Origin: an uncultured Porphyromonadaceae bacterium | GTDB lineage: Bacteria; Bacteroidota; Bacteroidia; Bacteroidales; Muribaculaceae | Reading direction: 5' to 3' | Assembly: GCA_902494595.1 (NCBI GenBank) | Contig: CABUTY010000004.1 | Coordinates: 1 to 15,695, forward strand | DNA length: 15,695 nt | Shown: piece by piece, positions 5,469-13,170 of the stretch | Numbering within the stretch: position 1 is the first letter of the stretch | Layout of the letters: each line of letters opens with the position of its first letter | Notes under the pieces: model-generated | What the model was told of the DNA's origin: nothing | What the model saw: only the letters and a program-made list of their open reading frames with translations | Database searches by the model: none | Position numbers and translations under genes: made by a program

Positions 5469-8198
5469 ATGAAGAGAGCGATTCTCATAGGCTTCGGAGC
5501 GTTGTTGTCGGTGGGTCTCAGCATGGAGGCCTATGCCGATAAGGTCTGCCGGGGCAAGGTTCTCGACGAACAGGGAGAGCCGTTGACCGGGGCGGTGATA
5601 CGCATACCGGGCGCGAAAGGTGGAGTGACCACCGATATCGAGGGTAATTTCAAGATTACCGTTCCTGACAATACGCGGCGGATAGACATCAGCTTTCTGG
5701 GCTACAAGCCGCTGCAGGTAGATGTGGCGGCCAATGTGGGGGATCTCAGCATGGCGCCGGAGAGCAGGATGCTTCAGGATGTGGTGGTGACGCAGTCGGT
5801 GGCGCGTACGCGTCAGACACCTGTGGCACTTTCGCAGGTCGACGCCCTCCAGATTGAGACAAAGCTGGGCGCTCAGGAATTTCCCGAGATTCTGAAGACC
5901 ACCCCGGGTGTGTGGGCCACGCCTGACGGCGGTGGCTTCGGCGACGCCAAAATCAACATGCGCGGCTTCAAGTCGGAGAATGTAGCTGTGCTTATCAACG
6001 GTATACCCATCAACGATATGGAGTGGGGCGGCGTATACTGGAGCAACTGGGCCGGCCTGTCGGACGTGACGAGCAACATGCAGAGCCAGCGCGGTCTTGG
6101 CGCGGCGCTGCTGTCGGCACCGTCGGTGGGAGGTACCATCAACATCACCACGCGCAGCCTCGATGCCAAACGTGGCGGTTCCGCATGGTACGGCATGGGC
6201 AACGACGGCATGAACCAGTTCGGCCTCATGCTTTCCACGGGTCTCATGAAGAACGGATGGGCCATCACAGTGCTCGGATCCCGCAGATGGGGTGACGGTT
6301 ATATTCAGGGCACCAACTTCAACTCCTACAACTACTTCGTGAACGTGTCGAAGAAAATCGGCGACAACCAGCAGCTGTCGCTGACGGCCTTCGGCGCTCC
6401 CCAGACCCATTATCAGCGTAACCGTGCCGACGGTCTTACCATCGAGGGCTGGCAGAATGTGCGCGGATACATGAACGGCGAGAGCCCTTACCGCTACAAC
6501 CCCACATTCGGCTATGGCCTGCATGGCGAACGCAAGAGCTCCAGCTATAACTTCTACCACAAGCCGCAGATCTCGCTGAGCCACATATGGCAGATTGACT
6601 ACAAATCGTCGTGGACCAACACGGTATATGTATCGTTTGGAACCGGCGGCGGCTACAGCGGCCAGGGTCACGGCAAATATAGCAACAGGTCGTGGTATGG
6701 CACGACGGATGGCGTGCTGAACACAACCTTCCGCTGCCCCGACGGCACTTTCGATTATGCCGCGATACAGGAGATGAACATCGCATCAACCATCGGCTCC
6801 AATATGGTGATGTCGAGCTCCAACAACAATCATGAATGGTATGGTCTCGTATCTACCTACAAGAATGAGTTCATACCCAAGAAGCTCATCTTCACCGGCG
6901 GTCTCGACGTGCGCTATTACATAGGCAAGCACAACAACAAGATTGTGGACCTCTACGACGGCGAGTACTACATGAACTATGAGAACCGCAAGAACGTGAA
7001 GGCCTACAATAACGCGGCCGCCAACGACCCGGACTGGAAGTTCGAGCACCTCGGCGTGGGCGACATCGTTTACCGCAACTTCAACGGCTATACCGTACAG
7101 GAAGGTCTCTACGGACAGCTGGAATATCTGGCCCTCGACAACAAACTGACTGCTATCCTGGCAGGTTCGGTGCAGTTCAACCAGATGTGGCGCCGCGACT
7201 TTTTCTACTATGACAAGGATCACGAGCGCTCCACAACGGAGAACTTCGCCGGCGGGACCGTCAAGGCTGGTGTGAACTACAACATCAACAAGCACAACAA
7301 CGTGTTCCTCAACGGAGGTTTCATCTCGCGCGTGCCCTTCTTCAGCTACGGCGTGTTCCTTTCGCAGGCCACCAGCAACGTGGTGAACCCCAATCCTAAG
7401 AACTCCAAGATATGGTCGCTGGAGCTGGGCTACGGCTATCACTCGCGTCAGTTCTCCCTCAACGCCAACCTGTACTATACGATGTGGCTCGACAAGTGCG
7501 ACAAGACCACCACGCGTAGCGGCGAAATCCGTCAGGGTCCCAACGCCGGACAGTACTATACCTTGAGCATGAGTGGTGTCAACGCACGTCATATGGGTAT
7601 AGAGCTGAGCGCCAAGTATATTCCCACAAGCTGGGTGGAGTTTGACGGCATGTTCTCCATCGGCGACTGGACATGGGCATCGAACCCGACAGGTTATTTC
7701 TACACCGAGCAGGGACAGCCGCTTGCCGACCTTTCGGGCAACCTGGCATCGGGCATTCTCGCTCCTGACCATGCCCACGCCACAGTGATGCAGAAGGGAC
7801 GCAAGATAGGCGGCTCGGCACAGACCACCGGCTATCTCGGCGTGACCTTCAAGCCTTTCAAGGGCTTCCGCATAGGACTCGACTGGGTGGCCAGCGCCCG
7901 CAACTATTCCGACTACGAGATTTCCAGCGACTCTTATACGGCCAACTCCGAGGTTACCGTGGCCGACCCGTGGAGAATACCATGGGGCAACGAGCTCGAC
8001 CTCAACGCCAGCTACCGTTTCAAAATCGCCGGCAAGGTCACCGCTACCATATACGGTAACATCAACAATATCTGCGGCTACAACTACGTGAAGGATGCCT
8101 ACACACTCTCGAGCGTAGACGGCGCCTGGAACAATGCTTTCCGCGTGTTCTACTCTTTCGGCAGAACATTCAGCATCAAACTTAAAGTGAACTTCTAA
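5469..8198 (+). CDS. TonB-dependent outer-membrane receptor with CarboxypepD_reg-like N-terminal domain
   Basis: 909 aa. A signal peptide (residues 1-23, cut after AYA) is followed by a carboxypeptidase-regulatory-like domain (about 26-95, with GKVLDEQGEPLTGAVIRIPG and DISFLGYKPL). The plug domain (about 105-230) contains EILKTTPGVW, NMRGF (163-167), LINGIPIND and GGTINITTRS. A beta barrel of about 670 residues ends in FSIKLKVNF, with the terminal aromatic residue recognised by the BAM machinery. It imports a ligand using TonB energy. No SusD gene lies next to it, and it lacks the SusC hallmark pairing; its partner is the OB-fold-like lipoprotein 8 nt downstream. The substrate is not shown by the sequence. 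ATG 5469 gives a complete signal peptide. Confidence 0.9.
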   Translation: MKRAILIGFGALLSVGLSMEAYADKVCRGKVLDEQGEPLTGAVIRIPGAKGGVTTDIEGNFKITVPDNTRRIDISFLGYKPLQVDVAANVGDLSMAPESRMLQDVVVTQSVARTRQTPVALSQVDALQIETKLGAQEFPEILKTTPGVWATPDGGGFGDAKINMRGFKSENVAVLINGIPINDMEWGGVYWSNWAGLSDVTSNMQSQRGLGAALLSAPSVGGTINITTRSLDAKRGGSAWYGMGNDGMNQFGLMLSTGLMKNGWAITVLGSRRWGDGYIQGTNFNSYNYFVNVSKKIGDNQQLSLTAFGAPQTHYQRNRADGLTIEGWQNVRGYMNGESPYRYNPTFGYGLHGERKSSSYNFYHKPQISLSHIWQIDYKSSWTNTVYVSFGTGGGYSGQGHGKYSNRSWYGTTDGVLNTTFRCPDGTFDYAAIQEMNIASTIGSNMVMSSSNNNHEWYGLVSTYKNEFIPKKLIFTGGLDVRYYIGKHNNKIVDLYDGEYYMNYENRKNVKAYNNAAANDPDWKFEHLGVGDIVYRNFNGYTVQEGLYGQLEYLALDNKLTAILAGSVQFNQMWRRDFFYYDKDHERSTTENFAGGTVKAGVNYNINKHNNVFLNGGFISRVPFFSYGVFLSQATSNVVNPNPKNSKIWSLELGYGYHSRQFSLNANLYYTMWLDKCDKTTTRSGEIRQGPNAGQYYTLSMSGVNARHMGIELSAKYIPTSWVEFDGMFSIGDWTWASNPTGYFYTEQGQPLADLSGNLASGILAPDHAHATVMQKGRKIGGSAQTTGYLGVTFKPFKGFRIGLDWVASARNYSDYEISSDSYTANSEVTVADPWRIPWGNELDLNASYRFKIAGKVTATIYGNINNICGYNYVKDAYTLSSVDGAWNNAFRVFYSFGRTFSIKLKVNF

Positions 8199-8206
8199 GA
8201 AGAAAC

Positions 8207-10252
8207 ATGATGAAAACAAAGATAAAGCAACTGGCACCTGCAGTGCTTGCCGCGATGGCTCTGGCCTCCTGCAGCGAGGACAGCTGGAACAATGGTCTCG
8301 ACGGCTTCGAGGGGAACCAGGACCTTAGCCAGAAGGAGTCGGTGGAGTATACCCTCACGGACGCCGATTACAAGGAATTCTCCGTGAACCGCTTCAACAA
8401 GGCGCTGGCGCGTCAGGACAGCATCGACGGCATCTCCCCCGATGCCATAAAGGCCTTGAAGGCTGTGGAGGCCAACAAATACATCACCCCCGCCACGCCG
8501 GCGGCACGATATATGCCCAACCTGCTCAACGACTCCATATTCCCCTATTTCGCACTTACCGACGGTTCGGCGATAAACCTTACCTACAACGAGGTTTCCG
8601 TCCTTCCGGCGGTGATGAAGCTGGTGAACGGAGCTGAGTCGTACACCGTAAGCGAGACTGACTATCAGGATATGTATGGCAGCGACGAGGATTATGCCAC
8701 GGCCTTCTCGCCGTCGCATCCCGCCACGGCAGCTCTGCCCCGCGTGCTCGCCAATTACTTCGATGACGCCTCCGAGGGTGACTGCGTAGTGGTGCAGTAC
8801 AACCAGTCGAATGTCGACCCTGAGTTCGGGGCTGCTCCCTTCGAGATGAGCGATGTGCTCAAGCCGGGACTCGCCGACGGCATGGAGGTGGATGTAAAGG
8901 GTGTTGTGACCGCCACATGCAAGGTGGGTTTCATACTCACCGACAAGGCCGGTTCCATCCTCGTTTATTCCTCAGGCTACACAGCCGGCACATATGCCGT
9001 GGGCACGCAGCTCGAAGTGAAGGCCACTCTCGGCTCTTACAAGAACTGTCTGCAGATTCCTTATGACAATGCGGTGATAGTTCCGGCAAGCAGCCAGGCT
9101 TACACGTATCCTTCGCCGGTGACCCTTACACCTGACTATCTCGTGCAGGCCGGTGCCAATGAGTCGCCTGTCCTGGCCGTATATGGCGAGATGACCGGCA
9201 CGATCAACGTCAGCGGCAATTATATCAATCTTGCCTTCGATGGCCGCAGCGACGTGCGCGGCAGCATCTATAATGTGGAGGATGCCCTCAAGGGAGAGCT
9301 TGCCGACGGCAAGAAGGTGAAGGTATACGGTTATTTCACCCAGACATCCAAGTCGGGCGAGATTGTCAATGCCAACATGGTAGTGACGCGCGTGGAGAGT
9401 GCGGCTGCCGGCAAGCGTCATGGAAAACGCAACCGCGTGGTGGCTGTCCCCTTCAAGACCCTTTATGCCGTCTATACCCTTGACGGCGGTGCATGGAAAG
9501 CTGTTCCCGAAGCCATGTGCGTGCAGCCTTCCGAATATGCCGAGATGGGCCTGACTTACGGCAATTTCCAGGGCACCCAGGCCGAGGAGTATCTCCCCAT
9601 AATGCTTGCCCGTCAGTATCCCTTCGCTCAGAAGGACCAGGAGGTATATGTGGCTTACCGCTACTATTCCAACAAGCAGACGGTGAACGCATGCGCACTC
9701 TGGGTTTACGACGGCACGAAGTGGTACGATAAGATCAAGAGCAATGGCGTGACCGAGGTTACCAACCAGTTTGTGAAGCGCGACGGCAAGTGGCAGCTCG
9801 ATCCTTCGATTACGCTGACGCTCCCCGCCGGCAAGGGCATTCCGTTCAGTGCCGAGTTCTACCAGGCATGTGTTGACTGGGTACTCAACAATGTGCCCGA
9901 CGGAGCCAAGTATGTGACTTCCTACGGCAACAATGACTATTACACCGGCGCGTCGGCCTACCAGAACAATATAGACCTTCGTCCTGGAGCGGCCCGCACA
10001 CAGTATGCAGAGGCTTACAAGGACATGACCGACGAGGAGGTAGTGGCCGTGATGAAGAAGCGTTTCGAGGAAGAGGTGGGACCGGCAGTGGTTGCCGCCA
10101 GGTATCCCGACCTTGCACCGATAGGCGACTTCCATCCCACGGTGACAATTGACTTCTACATCTATGACGGCGCTACCAAGCCGCAGACAATCGTATTCGA
10201 GGTAGAAGAGAAAGGTAAATTCAAATTCGTATCCTGCACCTGGAACGAGTAA
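8207..10252 (+). CDS. Surface lipoprotein with two OB-fold-like modules, TonB-receptor partner
   Basis: 681 aa, starting 8 nt after the receptor. The lipoprotein signal ends in L19-A-S-C22. The residues after the cysteine (S-E-D) resemble the acidic export signal that sends Bacteroidota lipoproteins to the cell surface. The N-terminal part (about 45-205) contains two similar segments beginning YTLTDADY and YTVSETDY. Two OB-fold-like modules follow. The first is about 222-292, with DVKGVVTATCKVGFILTDKA and LEVKATLGSYKNCLQI. The second is about 320-397, with YGEMTGTINVSGNYINLAFD and KVKVYGYFTQTSKSGEI. They resemble the OB-like domains of DUF5689-type lipoproteins. The C-terminal 270 residues include YDGTKWYDKIKSNGVTEVTN and a GNNDYYTGASAYQNNIDLRP segment that I recognise from uncharacterised Bacteroides lipoproteins. 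The ligand is unknown. A terminator follows the stop codon. Confidence 0.78.
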   Translation: MMKTKIKQLAPAVLAAMALASCSEDSWNNGLDGFEGNQDLSQKESVEYTLTDADYKEFSVNRFNKALARQDSIDGISPDAIKALKAVEANKYITPATPAARYMPNLLNDSIFPYFALTDGSAINLTYNEVSVLPAVMKLVNGAESYTVSETDYQDMYGSDEDYATAFSPSHPATAALPRVLANYFDDASEGDCVVVQYNQSNVDPEFGAAPFEMSDVLKPGLADGMEVDVKGVVTATCKVGFILTDKAGSILVYSSGYTAGTYAVGTQLEVKATLGSYKNCLQIPYDNAVIVPASSQAYTYPSPVTLTPDYLVQAGANESPVLAVYGEMTGTINVSGNYINLAFDGRSDVRGSIYNVEDALKGELADGKKVKVYGYFTQTSKSGEIVNANMVVTRVESAAAGKRHGKRNRVVAVPFKTLYAVYTLDGGAWKAVPEAMCVQPSEYAEMGLTYGNFQGTQAEEYLPIMLARQYPFAQKDQEVYVAYRYYSNKQTVNACALWVYDGTKWYDKIKSNGVTEVTNQFVKRDGKWQLDPSITLTLPAGKGIPFSAEFYQACVDWVLNNVPDGAKYVTSYGNNDYYTGASAYQNNIDLRPGAARTQYAEAYKDMTDEEVVAVMKKRFEEEVGPAVVAARYPDLAPIGDFHPTVTIDFYIYDGATKPQTIVFEVEEKGKFKFVSCTWNE

Positions 10253-10262
10253 GGAATAACAG

Positions 10263-10278
10263 CGCCGGGTAACCGGCG
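10263..10278. repeat. Short perfect hairpin before the operon terminator
   Basis: CGCCGG and CCGGCG (10263-10268, 10273-10278) flank a GTAA loop. It lies 10 nt after the lipoprotein stop and just before the larger terminator. Such tandem hairpins can protect a 3' end; that role is inference. Confidence 0.55.
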
Positions 10279-10283
10279 ATACT

Positions 10284-10319
10284 AAAAGCCGCCCGGCATT
10301 TGATGCCGAGCGGCTTTTT
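10284..10319. terminator. Terminator of the receptor-lipoprotein operon, possibly bidirectional
   Basis: The stem pairs 10288-10299 with 10303-10314 (12 positions, one C-A mismatch) around a TTG loop. It is flanked by AAAA on the left and TTTTT (10315-10319) on the right, so it can work on both strands. It ends the + strand operon and could also stop minus-strand transcription through the remnant at 10374-10583. Confidence 0.85.
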
Positions 10320-10330
10320 CAAGCTTGATT

Positions 10331-10379
10331 AAGGTCAGTAAGGTCATTAAGGTCTCTAGAGACCTTAATGACCTTACTG
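10331..10379. repeat. 44-bp perfect palindrome made of 9-bp repeats
   Basis: Bases 10336-10357 are the exact reverse complement of 10358-10379, with no spacer (centre TCTAGA). The left side is three direct 9-mers: AAGGTCAGT (10331-10339), AAGGTCATT (10340-10348) and AAGGTCTCT (10349-10357). The right side is AGAGACCTT, AATGACCTT and a truncated ACTG. The TAA stop of the minus-strand remnant lies inside the right arm. It is close to the preceding terminator but has no strong T-tract of its own. Confidence 0.9.
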
Positions 10380-10583
10380 TTTTGCTTTGGCGGATGAGTT
10401 GCCGGTGTGGCGGATGAAGATTCCGTTGGTGGGATTGTCGACGCGCACACCCTGGAGGTTGTAGTAAACGGCGGAGGCGTTGCCGGCGTCGGAAGCCTTG
10501 ATGTCATTGATGCCGCTCTCGATGGGCTTGACGGAATTATTCATGCGGCGGCTGTCGGGGGAGCAGATATAAGGGACGCGCTC
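10374..10583 (-). pseudogene. C-terminal sorting-type domain remnant of a secreted protein
   Basis: The minus strand reads from an in-frame stop at 10584-10586 to TAA at 10374-10376. From the ATG at 10542-10544 there are 56 codons: MNNSVKPIESGINDIK, then a stretch with A-V-Y-Y-N-L-Q-G-V-R-V and N-G-I-F-I-R, ending in SSAKAKQ. The pattern Y-N-L-Q-G-x-x-V followed by G-I-[FY]-I-R and a short polar/basic tail is that of C-terminal sorting-like (type IX secretion, TIGR04183-like) modules at the end of large secreted Bacteroidales proteins. Here only this module remains, with no signal peptide or catalytic domain, so it is most likely the 3' remnant of a deleted gene. A tiny real gene is unlikely. 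Expression is not supported by any visible promoter. Confidence 0.62.
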
Positions 10584-10586
10584 TTA

Positions 10587-10810
10587 GGGCACCGATATGC
10601 CGCATCATAGATGCCTCTGCGGTTATCTGCGTGGGATAATATCAATGCGCGACTTCACTTTCGAATCTTGAATAAAGGGATGCGCTTTTTGGGCGTTAAC
10701 AATTTTTGGGGCGGGGCGTGGTGGTAGATTCGGCGCGGTATTTGTTATAGAATTGACAGACGGCGAAGATTGAGCCGTCTGTCATAAGAGAATCAAAACC
10801 TGTAAAAGCA
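10587..10810. other. Gene-free stretch ahead of htpG
   Basis: No convincing coding frame is seen in either strand. I find no consensus TTTG-N20-TAnnTTTG promoter in it. TTTG occurs at 10688-10691, 10705-10708 and 10741-10744, but without a TAnnTTTG at the right distance. The main structured element is the hairpin at 10754-10784. The htpG promoter must be in this stretch and may be of a different, for example stress-related, type. Confidence 0.5.
10754..10784 (+). promoter_or_regulatory. 11-bp inverted repeat in the htpG leader
   Basis: TGACAGACGGC (10754-10764) and its exact reverse complement (10774-10784) are separated by 9 nt. The element ends 26 nt before the htpG start codon. It could be an operator or an RNA hairpin in the 5' leader. 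The 9-nt spacer recalls the CIRCE operator of HrcA, but the arms are not the CIRCE sequence. No T-tract follows, so a simple terminator is unlikely. Confidence 0.65.
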
Positions 10811-12856
10811 ATGCCAACCGGAAAAATAGGGGTTACCACAGAAAATATATTCCCCGTAATCAAGAAGTTTCTATACAGCGACCATGAGATATTTCTGCGC
10901 GAGCTGGTGTCGAATGCGATAGATGCCACGCAGAAGCTACGTACACTTGCGTCGTTCGGAGAGTTCAAGGGCGAACTCGGCGAGCTTGACGTTCGTGTCA
11001 TTATTGACAAAGAGGCAGGTACGCTGACAGTACGCGACCGCGGCATCGGCATGGATGCCGACGACATCGAACGATATATCAATCAGATAGCATTCTCCGG
11101 TGCCGAAGAGTTCCTGGAGAAATACAAGGATACCGCCAACTCCATCATAGGCCATTTCGGCCTCGGATTCTATTCGGCATTCATGGTGTCGAAGAAAGTG
11201 GAGATTCGCTCGCTGAGCTATAAAGAGGGAGCCAAGGCTGTGGAATGGAGCTGCGACGGCAGTCCTGAATACTCAATGACCGAAACCGACAAGACTGACC
11301 GCGGAACCGACATCATCCTGTACATCGACGACGACAGCAAGGAATTCCTGGAGCAGCAGCGTATAGATACGTTGCTCCGGAAATATTGCCGATTCCTGCC
11401 CGTGCCCGTGATTTGCGGCAAGGAACAGGAATGGAAGGACGGCAAGTATGTGGATACCGACAAGGACAAGGTTGTGAACGCCACAGAACCCCTCTGGACA
11501 AAGAAGCCCGCGGACCTCTCCGACGAGGATTATCTGAAGTTCTACCATGAGCTGCGCCCCGGCGAGGAGGATCCTCTCTTCTGGATTCACCTCAATGTGG
11601 ACTATCCTTTCAATCTCACGGGCATCCTCTACTTCCCGAAGCTGCGCAACAACATCGACATAAACCACAACCGCATCCAGCTCTACTGCAACCAGGTGTA
11701 TGTGACCGACCAGGTGGAGGGGGTGGTGCCCGAGTTCATGATGCTCATGCAGGGCGTGATCGATTCCCCCGACATACCGCTGAACGTAAGCCGTAGCTAT
11801 CTGCAGGCCGACTCCCAGGTGAAGAAAATCTCGGGATACATCTCCAAGAAGGTGGCCGAAAAGCTCACCAGGATGTTCCGCGACGACCGCAAGGAGTTCG
11901 AAAAGAAATGGGACGACATATCCATATTCATCAAGTATGGAATGCTTACCGACGAGAAGTTCTACGACGCTTCTAAGAAGTTCTTCCTCTTCAAGGATGT
12001 CAAGGGCGAGTATTATACCCTTGAGGATTACCGCAAGCTTGTGGAGGCCGACCAGACTAACATGGAGGGTAATGTGGTATATCTCTACAGCACCGACAAG
12101 ACGGCGCAGTACAGCTATATACAGGCCGCCGAGGAGAAGGGTTACAGCGTGCTGCTTCTCGACGGGCAGCTTGACCAGCATATCGTGCAGATGCTTGAGT
12201 CGAAGCTGGAGAAGACGATGTTTGTGCGTGTCGACGCCGACACTCCCGAGCGGCTTATCGTGAAGAAGGAGAGCGACGGCAGCAACCTCGACGCGCTCGA
12301 ATCCGACCTGCTCACAGGTATATTCCGCAGCCAGATGCCGGAGATGGAGAATGTCAACTTCATCGTGGAGTACAATGCGCTGAAGGATAGTGACGCTCCG
12401 GCCACGCTGACGCAGAACGAGATGATGCGACGTATGAAGGATATGTCGGCGCTGCAGGGTGGTGCAGGATTCTATGCGGGCCTCCCCGACATGTATTCGC
12501 TGGTGGTCAATACGGAGCAGCCTGCCGTGAAGACAATCGTCAAGGAAGCTGTCGGCGCCATAGGCGGCGAGGTTACGCCAATCCGCAAGCAAATTGACGA
12601 GGCCAACGATGTGATTAAGACTCTGCGAACCGAACTCAAGGAGAAGAAAGACGAGAAGGCGGCGCTCGAAAGTCGTATCTCCGACAAGGAAAAGGAGGTG
12701 ATGGAGCTGCGCGGCAAGGAGGAGAAGATTGTCAAGGATTATGCCGCAGGCGTGCCCGTAGTAAAACAGATCATCGACCTGGCGCTCCTCAAGGCCAATA
12801 TGCTGAAGGGCGAATCGCTGGCTGCCTTTATAAGCAGAAGCATTCAGTTGCTGTAA
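10811..12856 (+). CDS. htpG: Molecular chaperone HtpG (bacterial Hsp90)
   Basis: 681 aa, the usual length for Bacteroidota HtpG as I recall it. This cytosolic ATP-driven chaperone works as a dimer. The N-terminal GHKL ATPase domain carries E31-L-V-S-N-A-I-D-A (catalytic Glu31, Mg-binding Asn35), D76-R-G-I-G-M81, G114-H-F-G-L-G-F-Y-S and G165-T-D. The middle domain contains NLTGILYFPK and INHNRIQLYCNQVYVTDQVE, with the conserved P-L-N-V-S-R-S-Y-L-Q segment. Near the C-terminus, residues about 591-645 form a long charged coiled coil rich in K/E. The final helices (VVKQIIDLALLKANMLKG) then close the dimerisation domain. The MEEVD tail of eukaryotic Hsp90 is absent, as expected. It is apparently monocistronic, with a hairpin in the leader and a terminator after the stop. 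Confidence 0.97.
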   Translation: MPTGKIGVTTENIFPVIKKFLYSDHEIFLRELVSNAIDATQKLRTLASFGEFKGELGELDVRVIIDKEAGTLTVRDRGIGMDADDIERYINQIAFSGAEEFLEKYKDTANSIIGHFGLGFYSAFMVSKKVEIRSLSYKEGAKAVEWSCDGSPEYSMTETDKTDRGTDIILYIDDDSKEFLEQQRIDTLLRKYCRFLPVPVICGKEQEWKDGKYVDTDKDKVVNATEPLWTKKPADLSDEDYLKFYHELRPGEEDPLFWIHLNVDYPFNLTGILYFPKLRNNIDINHNRIQLYCNQVYVTDQVEGVVPEFMMLMQGVIDSPDIPLNVSRSYLQADSQVKKISGYISKKVAEKLTRMFRDDRKEFEKKWDDISIFIKYGMLTDEKFYDASKKFFLFKDVKGEYYTLEDYRKLVEADQTNMEGNVVYLYSTDKTAQYSYIQAAEEKGYSVLLLDGQLDQHIVQMLESKLEKTMFVRVDADTPERLIVKKESDGSNLDALESDLLTGIFRSQMPEMENVNFIVEYNALKDSDAPATLTQNEMMRRMKDMSALQGGAGFYAGLPDMYSLVVNTEQPAVKTIVKEAVGAIGGEVTPIRKQIDEANDVIKTLRTELKEKKDEKAALESRISDKEKEVMELRGKEEKIVKDYAAGVPVVKQIIDLALLKANMLKGESLAAFISRSIQLL

Positions 12857-12898
12857 TACAGAAGAGCAATCCGGTCGATCCGAAAAAGACAAACTAAA

Positions 12899-12937
12899 AA
12901 TACCGGCCAATATCCATAGCTGATATTGGCCGGTATT
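12899..12937. terminator. Bidirectional terminator between convergent htpG and the ABC permease
   Basis: A perfect 16-bp stem (12899-12914 with 12922-12937) with a 7-nt loop CATAGCT. It is preceded by an A-run and followed by ATTTATAT, so it can act for + transcripts and, less clearly, for minus transcripts. It lies 42 nt after the htpG stop. Confidence 0.8.
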
Positions 12938-12990
12938 ATTTATATGTTATAAACCTATGTTGTAAAACATATGTAAAATTTATTCATAAA

Positions 12991-13022
12991 TTTGCGTAAA
13001 AGCGTGAAAAAGTCTATTTTTG
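12991..13022 (+). promoter_or_regulatory. Consensus Bacteroidota promoter with no downstream ORF
   Basis: TTTG (12991-12994), then 20 nt, then TATTTTTG (13015-13022, matching TAnnTTTG). It has the same spacing as the nusB and gcvT promoters in this window. The predicted start is near 13028. No + strand gene follows; the next coding sequence is the convergent permease. The -33 TTTG lies in the right arm of a 7-bp inverted repeat (12976-12982 with 12987-12993). Confidence 0.65.
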
Positions 13023-13027
13023 TGCCC

Positions 13028-13170
13028 AAGAGACAAGGCGACAATATCGAGAGTCGCCTGTAACTTGCGAGACAATAGCAGCTTTTAGGTTAGACATAAT
13101 ACTTTTTCGAGAGCGTAGTCAAAACGACTACATAAATCACGAGCCGATTACCGAGAGGTTGTCGGCTCTG
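13028..13170 (+). ncRNA. Candidate small structured RNA
   Basis: Starting at the predicted start of the promoter at 12991-13022, the transcript would form at least three hairpins. Hairpin A pairs 13036-13042 (AGGCGAC) with 13053-13059, possibly closed further by CAAG (13027-13030) with CTTG (13064-13067). Hairpin B pairs GTAGTC (13115-13120) with GACTAC (13126-13131). Hairpin C pairs GAGCCGA (13141-13147) with TCGGCTC (13162-13168) and has an inner ACC-GAGA-GGT GNRA-type tip. About 47 nt between A and B look unpaired. The hexamer CGAGAG occurs three times (13048, 13108, 13152). No ORF of note is present. The end is uncertain, since hairpin C is followed by an AT-rich stretch and not by a clear T-run. 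I do not recognise a known RNA family. Confidence 0.45.

Noticed and set aside
5403..6671. Long minus-strand open frame (422 codons) opposite the TonB receptor
   Set aside because: It is antisense to a receptor with clear domains, and its translation (rich in H, R, V, A) shows no recognisable motif. The same applies to minus-strand frames at 6786-8237, 8195-8719, 8972-10135, 11273-12910 and 14545-15453, and to the plus-strand frame 13369-13983 opposite the permease.
10407..10610. Plus-strand frame of 67 codons with a repetitive V/G/A translation
   Set aside because: It is the shadow of the minus-strand sorting-module remnant, which has a recognisable protein pattern.
10754..10784. CIRCE operator for HrcA
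   Set aside because: The spacer is 9 nt, but the arms TGACAGACGGC do not match TTAGCACTC.
10753..10787. E. coli-type sigma-70 promoter (TTGACA at 10753) for htpG
   Set aside because: There is no TATAAT-like box at 16-18 nt, and the match lies in the inverted repeat; Bacteroidota promoters differ.
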